Shown here piece by piece: positions 36,430 to 44,160 of a stretch of 64,000 nt of DNA (positions are counted from its first letter, which is position 1; each line of letters begins with the position of its first letter). The stretch comes from Pricia antarctica (GTDB taxonomy: Bacteria > Bacteroidota > Bacteroidia > Flavobacteriales > Flavobacteriaceae), in contig NZ_FNAO01000008.1 in assembly GCF_900101815.1 (NCBI RefSeq), positions 309,232 through 373,231 of the forward strand. Reading direction: 5' to 3'. The notes beneath the pieces were generated by a model. The model was given only the letters and a program-made list of their open reading frames with translations. It had not been told where the DNA came from and ran no database searches. The position numbers were made by a program, and so were the translations under genes.

Positions 36430-37488
36430 ATGAAAACATACAATAAACGAAGGGATTTTATCATGAAATCGGCTTTGGCTACCGGTGCTGGAATTATTGC
36501 GCCGTCATTCACCTTTGGAACAACACATTCAAAAAATACAATGAAAGAGACCGTAGGCCATGGTGATTTTACATACACCGTAGATCAGGAATGGGGGGTG
36601 CAAGATCCCGCTAAGACCCCTGTTAACGACTGTCATGAAATGGTGCTCGACAGCAAAGGACGTATCTTAATGACCACTACCGGAGCTGACAACAACAATG
36701 TCATCATCTACGATAGGTCCGGAAAAGTGTTGGATTCCTGGGGCACCGAATTCCCCGGGGCCCACGGATTGTCAATTATGGGCGAGGGCAGCGACCAATT
36801 TCTTTTCATTACCGATCCCGAAACCCATCAAGTACATAAAACTACTTTAGACGGCAAAATTCTAATGACCCTTGGTCGCCCAAAAGAGGTCGAGGGCTAC
36901 ACCAGTGACGACCAGTTCAAGCCCACAGAGACCGCCATTATGCCCAACGGCGATTTCTACATCGCCGACGGCTATGGCGAAAATTATATCATGCACTATG
37001 ATGCCAAAGGCAATTACATCCGCCATTTCGGGGGCAAAGGCGAAGGCGATGGAAAATTTAATTGCTGCCACGGTATTACCTTGGATACTAGGGATGCCAA
37101 CAATCCGACACTCTTAATAACCTCCCGTGCCAGTCAAGAATTCAAAAGGTTTACTTTGGACGGGCAACATTTGGAGACCATCTCCTTACCCGGATGCTCC
37201 ATTTGCCGTCCGGTCATCCATGACGGGCATATCTATTTTGCCGTAATCGTTACCAAGACCTGGGATAGCTACGACGGCATGCTCGCCGTTCTGGATGCCA
37301 ACAACAGAATTATATCCCTTCCGGGAGGAAGTGCGCCCGATTACAGCACCGGAAAACTTTCAGAGCCTCTTTATGATGGTAAGACCTTCCGCAACCCACA
37401 CGATGTATTAGTGGATGACGATGGCAATCTTTATGTACCGCAATGGGCTTCCGGAAAGACCTATCCCATTAAACTCAATAGGGTTTAA
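36430..37488 (+). CDS. Secreted six-bladed beta-propeller (NHL-repeat) protein with Tat-like signal
   Basis: 352 residues. The N-terminus NKRRDFIMKSALATGAGII is a twin-arginine-type signal followed by an Ala-rich stretch. The remainder is NHL-like blades: CHEMVLDSKGRILMTTT, GAHGLSIMGEGSDQFLFIT, PTETAIMPNGDFYIADGYGENYI, HFGGKGEGDGKFNCCHGITLD and NPHDVLVDDDGNLYVPQW. Similar to peptidylglycine-lyase-like and 6-bladed propeller proteins of Bacteroidota; substrate unknown. Two Cys pairs (CCHG; CSIC) could be a disulfide or metal site. Export by Tat is inference. Confidence 0.82.
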   Translation: MKTYNKRRDFIMKSALATGAGIIAPSFTFGTTHSKNTMKETVGHGDFTYTVDQEWGVQDPAKTPVNDCHEMVLDSKGRILMTTTGADNNNVIIYDRSGKVLDSWGTEFPGAHGLSIMGEGSDQFLFITDPETHQVHKTTLDGKILMTLGRPKEVEGYTSDDQFKPTETAIMPNGDFYIADGYGENYIMHYDAKGNYIRHFGGKGEGDGKFNCCHGITLDTRDANNPTLLITSRASQEFKRFTLDGQHLETISLPGCSICRPVIHDGHIYFAVIVTKTWDSYDGMLAVLDANNRIISLPGGSAPDYSTGKLSEPLYDGKTFRNPHDVLVDDDGNLYVPQWASGKTYPIKLNRV

Positions 37489-37490
37489 TG

Positions 37491-37526
37491 CTAAAAAAAA
37501 TGGCCCTAGTTTAAACTAGGGCCATT
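37491..37526 (-). terminator. Terminator of the T9SS cargo gene: perfect 28-bp palindrome
   Basis: AATGGCCCTAGTTT followed directly by its reverse complement (37499-37526). On the minus strand the hairpin is followed by TTTTTTTT, so it is oriented for the 37597-39642 gene. It also lies 10 bases after the propeller gene stop and could act weakly for it. Confidence 0.85.
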
Positions 37527-37596
37527 GCCTATAAACACTCCAAAATAATCAATCCTTAAAAATCCTTGGGACACATTATATGGGCTTAAAATCAAT

Positions 37597-39642
37597 CTAT
37601 TCCCTCACTAGCGGAATAGTATGTTTCGAATCGGCCGAAATTAAGGTAAGGTAATAAACTCCCTGAACCTGTCTTCCCATAGTTGAAAGTTCTAATTCAA
37701 CATCAGATCGGTCTCCACTGAATTGGCCTTGTTCGAGTTGTACACCCAATGCATTCGTTACAGAATACTTAACATTACCTGAGATGCCCTCGGGAAGTTT
37801 AACGCCTACCCTACCGTCCGATTTTATCGGATTGGGATAAGCAAAGGCAGCAGCCTTTGCCGTATTTCCTCGAGTCACCGTAAAACGAATTGTTTTCAAA
37901 GAAACTACACTACCCGAACCAGCATTTCCCGAATAAGCTGTGGCTTTCAGGGTATAGGAACCGCTGTTAAGATTTCCGGAAAAATAATTCCCATTTGTAT
38001 CCCCAAAGAGAGCAAAAGGGGCCACATCTTCTAATCGCGATGTAGAGGTTGCCCCAGAAAGGGACAATAAAACACTTTTGGTAGTGGATGGGGCGGTAGC
38101 CCTTATATTCATATTCTGGGCATTAGAAGAACTTAGGCTCATTCCATCGGTTAACGACCCAAGGCTGGAGTTGGAAGAAGAACTCACCAAGGTAAAGCTC
38201 AAGGAAGGATTTGAAGGTGGTGGTAACGTAGGCGTAGGCGTACCTGAACCAGCAACAATATTCGCCGTTTTGGTAGCGGTAGCACCATCGTTATCGGTCA
38301 CCACGACCTTAATTGAATAATTGCCGGCTTTGATTCCAACAATGGGATGTGGTGTAAAATTAGCTGGATCGGTATCCACCAAACGGCCATTCACGTAAAT
38401 TTGATGTTTGACGATACTTCCGTCACTATCACTGGCTTTGACACCTACGCTGACCGTGCTCCCCACAGCCACGCGCTGACCCTCCGTAATGTTAGAAAAA
38501 GCAACAACTGGTGCCGCATTTCCTCCGCTGGGTGGAGTCGGTGGGGTGGGCGGAGTCGGTGGGGTTGGCGGAGTCGGTGGGGTAGGATTTGTTGGAGGGG
38601 GGCTAGTCGAACCGGCCACAATATTTATCGCTGTGGTAGCAGTGGCACCGTCGTCATCGGTAACCGTAGCCCTAATAGCATAATTGCCCGAAGCTATATT
38701 GGATATTGGATGGGGTGTATAACGAGATCCATCAGTATCGACCAAGTTGCCATTGACAAAGATTTGATGTTTTACAATACTTCCATCGGTGTCCCTAGCA
38801 GACAGCCCTACGGAAACACTACTCCCGGAAGAAAATCGCTGTCCGTTGGTAAGGTTTGAAAAGGTAACTGTAGGAGTATTGTTGCCCGCGGGGGGTGTAG
38901 GAGTTGGTGTCGGTGTTGGTGTAGGAGTTGGTGTCGGCGTTGGCGTAGGTGTTGGCGGCGGGTTGGAACCTCCGGAACATTTGGTCTGTGACCGAGACAA
39001 GCTGGTAGCTTGCGAATCCGAGTAACTACTGGTTTTATAGAGCACCATTCTATCAATTGTGTGGCCATTGGACCTACCCGATACTTGAATGGTATACACC
39101 CCTGGGTTGTTGAACGTAGCGTATATACGATGAGGGTCATTGTCACTCGTATAGGTATTCCAACTCCAGTTTACCGCACCTGTATAAATCTTGAACCACC
39201 CATTTTTAGTCTGTCCCTTTGCTACGGGACTTTTACCGGATCCGCCTGGATAAACCGTGCTAGAACCCTTTAAACCATAAAAGTTGGAGGCATTGATTTT
39301 AAGCCAAGAATCATTGTGCTCGGATGAAGGACTGGAAGACGCTATAATACTGATTTTACTACGCCATGCAAAGCGGTAGGTTCCAGGCGAATTGATTTTA
39401 ACATTATAGGTAATTGTGGAATTACCAGGTGATCCAAAATTATCCGATCCCCGGTTGGTCAATGCAGAACCTCCTGAAGCTCCCGCAATTGATTCTTTTC
39501 TCCAACTTCCGGAGACTTTAGAATCCATTTCTAGAATAGCAATACCGTTTTGCTCCTCGAAGTCCGCACCGCTACATTGGGCAAAGGCTTCGTAAGACCC
39601 CATGGTAACCATAAAAACAAATAGGGTAGTTTTCAATCTCAT
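37597..39642 (-). CDS. Modular secreted protein with two Ig-like repeats and T9SS sorting domain
   Basis: 681 residues. Signal peptide (MRLKTTLFVFMVTMGSYEAFA), a beta-sandwich domain at about 25-210 resembling carbohydrate-binding modules (GTYRFAWRSKI, GWFKIYTGA, PGVYTIQVSGRSNG), and a Pro-Thr dipeptide linker at about 226-252. Two very similar Ig-like domains follow (about 253-344 and 374-466, both with DGSIVKHQI(F/Y)VNG), separated by a TPP linker. A third beta domain (about 480-600) has VAPFALFGDTNGNYFSGN. The last 75 residues (YPNPIKSDGRV to IPLVRE) are a Por-type sorting domain. No catalytic domain is visible, so a cell-surface adhesin or glycan-binding protein is most likely. Confidence 0.85.
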   Translation of the reverse strand: MRLKTTLFVFMVTMGSYEAFAQCSGADFEEQNGIAILEMDSKVSGSWRKESIAGASGGSALTNRGSDNFGSPGNSTITYNVKINSPGTYRFAWRSKISIIASSSPSSEHNDSWLKINASNFYGLKGSSTVYPGGSGKSPVAKGQTKNGWFKIYTGAVNWSWNTYTSDNDPHRIYATFNNPGVYTIQVSGRSNGHTIDRMVLYKTSSYSDSQATSLSRSQTKCSGGSNPPPTPTPTPTPTPTPTPTPTPTPPAGNNTPTVTFSNLTNGQRFSSGSSVSVGLSARDTDGSIVKHQIFVNGNLVDTDGSRYTPHPISNIASGNYAIRATVTDDDGATATTAINIVAGSTSPPPTNPTPPTPPTPPTPPTPPTPPSGGNAAPVVAFSNITEGQRVAVGSTVSVGVKASDSDGSIVKHQIYVNGRLVDTDPANFTPHPIVGIKAGNYSIKVVVTDNDGATATKTANIVAGSGTPTPTLPPPSNPSLSFTLVSSSSNSSLGSLTDGMSLSSSNAQNMNIRATAPSTTKSVLLSLSGATSTSRLEDVAPFALFGDTNGNYFSGNLNSGSYTLKATAYSGNAGSGSVVSLKTIRFTVTRGNTAKAAAFAYPNPIKSDGRVGVKLPEGISGNVKYSVTNALGVQLEQGQFSGDRSDVELELSTMGRQVQGVYYLTLISADSKHTIPLVRE
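38522..38595 (-). repeat. Tandem TPP-coding low-complexity linker
   Basis: Tandem 9- to 18-base units such as GGTGGGGTTGGCGGAGTC (plus strand) encode (TPP)n between the Ig-like domains. Such tracts are prone to slippage. Confidence 0.8.
38885..38965 (-). repeat. Tandem PT-coding low-complexity linker
   Basis: Units of GTTGGTGTAGGA/GTTGGTGTCGGT (plus strand) encode about a dozen Pro-Thr dipeptides between the first beta-sandwich and Ig-like domain 1. Confidence 0.85.
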
Positions 39643-39995
39643 AAGTAGTAATTTTGAGGATTAATACTAATTAACGCAGCGCTAAAAAAAAATCAACACC
39701 AACTGTTTTACACAGCTGATGCTTTTGAAAAATCATTTCTTTACAGCACAAATTCTTAAATAAAACTTTAAGTTTAACAAAAAGTTTGATTAAAGAATCG
39801 ACGAAACTACAGTTTTAACCGTCAAATTACCTAAATTTTAACAAAATAAAAGGCTTTGTAGGAGTTATGATTGTTTAACTTCTTAAAATTATCTCACTTT
39901 TTTGACCAAATAGAAAGTATTACAGAAAATTCCACAAAAAAATCAAGAATTTTAAATTAACGGAAGATATTGACCTTCCATTTCAGGACTCCAAA
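39643..39995. other. AT-rich spacer between T9SS cargo gene and metal-efflux operon
   Basis: 353 bases with many A and T runs and no supported gene. It should include the promoter of the minus-strand cargo gene, but no TAnnTTTG match was found. No T-run hairpin terminator for the efflux operon was identified. Confidence 0.4.
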
Positions 39996-40628
39996 CTATA
40001 AGGCATACTGACCTTTCAGTCTTAAATTTACTACGACGTCCTCGTCACTGGCATTTCTGAAAAACCATCCGTGTTTTCCCTCATAAGGTGCATAAAAAGT
40101 ACCCACCATATTATTAGAATTGGCAATGGTGTAACTTTCAAAGTAAACTTCCTTGACCTCTTTTTCTTGTTTTACCTCTCCGTGAAAATCGAAATAGAGA
40201 ATTTCATTATTAGAGGTAGTCCATTCGTATTTCATCTTTCCGTATTTGAGCATATTTATTTTGAATTCGATACCTTTTCCTGCAGGAACAACCACCTTTG
40301 TTTCATCTTCACGAGAACTTAATGGTGTGGTCGGAGGCGGATTATCGGCCTCTACAGGTCTGTCCACATCAGGCCCTGAACCTGCTTTTTCAAGTTTGAT
40401 TATTTGATTTGAGGGATTTGATGCCATAGTTCCTAGACTAGTTGTCCCGGCTTCTTCAGGTACATAAAGTTTGCTAAATCCTAATAATTTTCCCGCACCT
40501 GTCGGATCCATTCCGAATTCGGCCGGTAAAACCGCTACAACCAATAATACCGCACCTACAAGAAGTGAAATGAGGGTTGCTTTTATAATTTTGCTTTTCT
40601 CCAATATTGGATGATTCATTTCTGACAT
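39996..40628 (-). CDS. Membrane-anchored periplasmic protein, last gene of the efflux operon
   Basis: 210 residues. One N-terminal membrane span (KATLISLLVGAVLLVVAVLPAE) follows a short cytoplasmic start. A Pro-rich stretch is at about 90-105, then a beta-rich domain with KYEWTTSNNEILYFDFHGE and GTFYAPYEGKHGWFFRNASDEDVVVNLRLKG. Related proteins called transmembrane anchor proteins occur beside HupE and CzcA genes, as I recall. The HGWFF region could bind a metal or sense it, but this is inference. Starts 13 bases after HupE. Confidence 0.75.
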   Translation of the reverse strand: MSEMNHPILEKSKIIKATLISLLVGAVLLVVAVLPAEFGMDPTGAGKLLGFSKLYVPEEAGTTSLGTMASNPSNQIIKLEKAGSGPDVDRPVEADNPPPTTPLSSREDETKVVVPAGKGIEFKINMLKYGKMKYEWTTSNNEILYFDFHGEVKQEKEVKEVYFESYTIANSNNMVGTFYAPYEGKHGWFFRNASDEDVVVNLRLKGQYAL

Positions 40629-40641
40629 AGTTAATTTTTTT

Positions 40642-41331
40642 TTAAGATGTAAAGTAGCCTGTTAATTGAAAGCCGAGCAGTAAAAACCCGGCGGCCATAA
40701 GGGCTGTATTTGCAATTGTTGAAAAATTCATAAAACTACGTTGTCTTCTCCATACCGTTATAAGAATAAACACTACCGCTAAAGCAATGAATTGTCCTAT
40801 TTCTACACCTATATTGAAACCAATTAGGTTGGTAAAAAGGCCTTCTTGGTCAAATTTGAATTCTTGTAACTTACTGGCAAGACCAAAACCGTGGAAGAGA
40901 CCAAAAATCAAAACGGCTGCCTTGGTGTTCGGCTGTTTCCCGAAGAATCGCTTAAATCCGCCTAAATTATCGAATCCTTTATAAACGATAGATAGCGCTA
41001 TAATCGCATCGATTAAGAATGCATTAATGTTGATGTCAGCCAATACACCTAAGAGCAAGGTGGTACTGTGCCCAATGGTGAAAAAACTAACATATAAAAG
41101 CACCTCTTTCGGTTTATATAGAAAGAAAATAACACCGACCAAAAATAACAAGTGATCGTAGCCTGTTATCATATGTTTGGCACCTATATATAAAAATGGT
41201 CCGAAGGCAACACCGCTGTTTCCCAACAGAAATGTTTGCGTGTCTTCATCCACTCCGTGCGCGAATGCGGTAGCACAAAGCGCGCAAACGATGGTCAATA
41301 CCAGAAAGGATATTATCTTTTTTAATTTTAT
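40642..41331 (-). CDS. HupE/UreJ family metal transporter (no ATG start)
   Basis: The mature protein has a signal-like start, then AKHMITGYDHLLFLVGVIFF with the family HX5DH metal motif, FFTIGHSTTLLLG, LIFGLFHGFGLASKL and about seven membrane spans. HupE/UreJ proteins move nickel or cobalt. The start is odd. The only common start codon in frame is TTG at 41298, which would cut off the basic part of the signal peptide. Reading back to an ATA at 41331 restores KLKKIISFLVLTIVCALC, an ideal signal. No ATG or GTG exists before the in-frame stop at 41355. Start from ATA, TTG initiation or a sequencing error are all possible. Confidence 0.82.
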   Translation of the reverse strand: MKLKKIISFLVLTIVCALCATAFAHGVDEDTQTFLLGNSGVAFGPFLYIGAKHMITGYDHLLFLVGVIFFLYKPKEVLLYVSFFTIGHSTTLLLGVLADININAFLIDAIIALSIVYKGFDNLGGFKRFFGKQPNTKAAVLIFGLFHGFGLASKLQEFKFDQEGLFTNLIGFNIGVEIGQFIALAVVFILITVWRRQRSFMNFSTIANTALMAAGFLLLGFQLTGYFTS

Positions 41332-41384
41332 GGTAAATTTGATTAAATCCCATTACGCGTTAACGCATACTAGGATTATGATTG

Positions 41385-41597
41385 TTAATGGGCGTGCCCG
41401 TGGGATTTGACCTGCTCTAAACTATCCATTGTCTTTTTTTGATTCATCTGGATGCTATCCTGATTCCTGGTCATATCTGCATTGTTGCCTTTAGTAACAT
41501 TCTCTTTAACTTCTGGAGTAGCTTCCTCCTTTTTTGTTTCCTTGCAAGATGCCAATAGGGTCAATGCAACTGATGTAATAAAAAATACTCTTTTCAT
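41385..41597 (-). CDS. Small lipoprotein with His-rich tail
   Basis: 70 residues. MKRVFFITSVALTLLASCKET is a lipoprotein signal with Cys18. The mature part is charged and ends VKSHGHAH, three His in the last five residues, which suggests metal binding. Inside the efflux operon: 35 bases after the MFS gene, 53 before the HupE frame. No known family. Confidence 0.75.
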   Translation of the reverse strand: MKRVFFITSVALTLLASCKETKKEEATPEVKENVTKGNNADMTRNQDSIQMNQKKTMDSLEQVKSHGHAH

Positions 41598-41632
41598 AAT
41601 TTATTGATTTTGATATTAGTGTTTAAAATTTA

Positions 41633-42901
41633 TTAATCTATGTTCGTTAATTTGAAGTGATCTGAAATCAAAGGCTTTTCCTTCGGTCTAAGAAACAAGA
41701 ACACCATCAGTAACAATGATAGTGTGAGGATGCCACCGTAGAGAAAATCCTTCTCAGGGAAATTGGTTCCCAATAATCCAGCTATCGGATAAGAAATCGC
41801 CCACCACAGATGTGAAAATGCAAAATGGGAACCATATACTTTCTCCTGTTCTTGATCAGGAATATTTTCACCAATAAGTGTTTCCGAAGGTATCTCTGCC
41901 AAACTTTGTCCTAAACCAGCAATAATCCAAAACACAAAGAGTAGGGAAAAATTCAGGTAATTTGCAGCACTTATTGCGAGACCTAATGTCAATGCTCCAA
42001 GTATCAACGAAACCTGTCTGGATTTAGATTTATCTATGGCCCCGGAAACAAAGGCAGCCACCGTTGCACCAATACCGAAGGAAGCCATAATCAAACCGTA
42101 TTCCCTATCGGCCAGGCTCAATCCACCTTTTACAAGAACAATGCTATTTACCAATATAAAGGCCCCGGCCATCGCCGATACAAGTTCTATAAAAAGGGCA
42201 AAACGGATGTATTTGTTTTTAAACAAAAGTCTTGCGCCCTTAGTAACATCTTGCCAAGTGGTAGGGTGTTTCTTCGGATCATCTTCTTTCGGAACATTCA
42301 GAAAACTTTTCGGAAGGCTCATAAGCAAAATACCTGCGATAATAAATGTAGCTGCATCGATCAGAAATATTTCCCGGGCACCTAGCCAGATTGCAAATAT
42401 ACCTGCTAATCCCGGACCCAAAACCCCCAATAATTGATAAGTAGCAGCCGATAAACCGATAGCTTGCCGATATAATTTTTTGTCAACTATTTGTGGAATA
42501 ATAGACCTGTAGGTAGGACTGAAAAAGGCATTGAAAACATTCATAAGAAATACCAGGACATAAATTTGCCATTCTGCGGAAATAAACGGCAGCAAAGCAA
42601 CGAGACCCATTCTAATAAAATGGGTGGTGTATAAAATCCTTTTTCGGTCTATCCTGTCCGCAAGTACGCCTGCAAAAGGCGAGAATATGATGAAGGCTGT
42701 TACCCGCAAAGTGAGCGCCGTGGCTAAAATTACCGCAGCCCTTCCTTCCCCAAACTGATAGGCAAGCAATGCCAGGCCCACCCAAGTAAAGGCATCACCC
42801 AACAAGCTGATGGTCTGCGCGAGATATACTTTTGCAAACAATCTGTTTTGTAACGCCTGAAAAGGTTCAGTTAATTTAGATAAAACCTTGCCGATTTTCA
42901 T
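41633..42901 (-). CDS. MFS exporter (possible metal or NreB-like)
   Basis: 422 residues, about 12 membrane spans. The MFS loop motif is AGVLADRIDRKRILYTTHFIR; the second-half counterpart is VSGAIDKSKSRQ. The family (MFS_3-like) includes drug and siderophore exporters and NreB-like nickel exporters. Unlike NreB it has no His-rich C-terminus. The operon context beside HupE and CzcA favours metal export but sequence alone does not decide. Confidence 0.82.
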   Translation of the reverse strand: MKIGKVLSKLTEPFQALQNRLFAKVYLAQTISLLGDAFTWVGLALLAYQFGEGRAAVILATALTLRVTAFIIFSPFAGVLADRIDRKRILYTTHFIRMGLVALLPFISAEWQIYVLVFLMNVFNAFFSPTYRSIIPQIVDKKLYRQAIGLSAATYQLLGVLGPGLAGIFAIWLGAREIFLIDAATFIIAGILLMSLPKSFLNVPKEDDPKKHPTTWQDVTKGARLLFKNKYIRFALFIELVSAMAGAFILVNSIVLVKGGLSLADREYGLIMASFGIGATVAAFVSGAIDKSKSRQVSLILGALTLGLAISAANYLNFSLLFVFWIIAGLGQSLAEIPSETLIGENIPDQEQEKVYGSHFAFSHLWWAISYPIAGLLGTNFPEKDFLYGGILTLSLLLMVFLFLRPKEKPLISDHFKLTNID

Positions 42902-42931
42902 TCTGTTCTGGAATATTTTTTTTAATTGGAA

Positions 42932-44128
42932 CTATTCTTCCTCAGAATTCCGCAATGCGGACAAGATGGAATAAGCGTTCTTGGTAACAGGCTTAAAATT
43001 GTTGACATCGGCACTTTCGGAAAACGTTATGGCCGTGTATCCTTCCTGCTCAATTCCCTTTTTAACCTGTTGCATTCTAAATGTATAACCGCTATCAGAG
43101 TTTTCCGTTTGAAGGATTATAAAATCCTTGCCCTCATATTGAACGATAGCTTCGGAGGGAATTGCCATTTGCTTATTGGTTCCGCTTTCAATCCAAGCTT
43201 TTACATACATACCGGGCAAAAGACCTTTTTCATCTCCCGTATTGATATGGCAATGCACCGGGGTTATACGGTCGCTACCGGTCGCTTTTCCAATTAAGAA
43301 AACCTCGGCGGTACGGTCGAACATATTGTCATTGGAAAGTGAAAATTTAACGCTTTGGCCAATCGCTATCTTTTCCAGATCTTTTTCAAAGGCATTCAAT
43401 GCCAAATGAATATCGTCTAAATTAATTACTTCAAAAAGCACATCTTGTGGAGACACATAATTGCCGATATTCACATTGCTCTCTTTTATAAAACCTGTAA
43501 TAGGGGAATAAAGGTTCGCCGTCCGGGAAATATTTCCATTTTTAACGGAGTTTCTACTGATTCCCGCAAGCGCAAGTTGTTGCTCGTATGCCTTAACCCG
43601 GCCTTGTGTTATTTTATAATCCGAAGAAACCTGCTGAAAGGTTTTTGCCGAATTGATATCTTCCTCCCGTAATTGCTTTTGTCTGTTGTATTCTTCTTCC
43701 AGAAATTGGAGTTTGCTTAAACTTTCCAAATAATCCTGTTGGATTCGGATAAATTCAGGATTTTCAATCGTAGCCAAGACCTGTCCTTTTTTAATCTCTT
43801 CACCGGGTAATCTTCCAGCGGTTTTTAAATATCCCCCTAAAGGTGCAGATACAGAGGCCATACTTTTTGGTTCTACATCAACGACACCGTTCAGTTTTAC
43901 GATGTTACTAAGATTTCTCATTTCAATTTCCCCGGTTTCAATACCGGCGAGATCGTATTGATCTTTGGTAAAATTGATTTGTTTTGATCCGTCGGCAGCG
44001 GGCTGTTCTTCTTTCATCGAAGATTCTTTGTAAGTCTCCATTTTTTCTGAATCCTTATTGCCACAGGCTACTATAAGTAGGGCGGATAAAATGAGTAGTG
44101 AAATTTTTGTATTGAATTGAATTTTCAT
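42932..44128 (-). CDS. RND efflux periplasmic adaptor lipoprotein (CzcB/CusB-like)
   Basis: 398 residues from the ATG at 44128, where a lipoprotein signal starts (ISLLILSALLIVACGNKD). Membrane-fusion features: barrel-sandwich halves SVSAPLGGYLKTAGRLPGEEIKKGQVLATIENPEFI and NLYSPITGFIKESNVNIGNYVSPQD, a helical hairpin between them, and a beta-barrel with FSLSNDNMFDRTAEVFLIGKA. It links the RND pump at 44161 with its outer-membrane channel. 32 bases downstream of the pump gene. Confidence 0.9.
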   Translation of the reverse strand: MKIQFNTKISLLILSALLIVACGNKDSEKMETYKESSMKEEQPAADGSKQINFTKDQYDLAGIETGEIEMRNLSNIVKLNGVVDVEPKSMASVSAPLGGYLKTAGRLPGEEIKKGQVLATIENPEFIRIQQDYLESLSKLQFLEEEYNRQKQLREEDINSAKTFQQVSSDYKITQGRVKAYEQQLALAGISRNSVKNGNISRTANLYSPITGFIKESNVNIGNYVSPQDVLFEVINLDDIHLALNAFEKDLEKIAIGQSVKFSLSNDNMFDRTAEVFLIGKATGSDRITPVHCHINTGDEKGLLPGMYVKAWIESGTNKQMAIPSEAIVQYEGKDFIILQTENSDSGYTFRMQQVKKGIEQEGYTAITFSESADVNNFKPVTKNAYSILSALRNSEEE

Positions 44129-44160
44129 CTTTTTATATTTTAATATGATATCATTGGATT

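Noticed and set aside
38522..38965. Repeated GGTG-rich units as a possible CRISPR or satellite
   Set aside because: Units are in frame with the protein, encode PT/TPP linkers and have no spacers.
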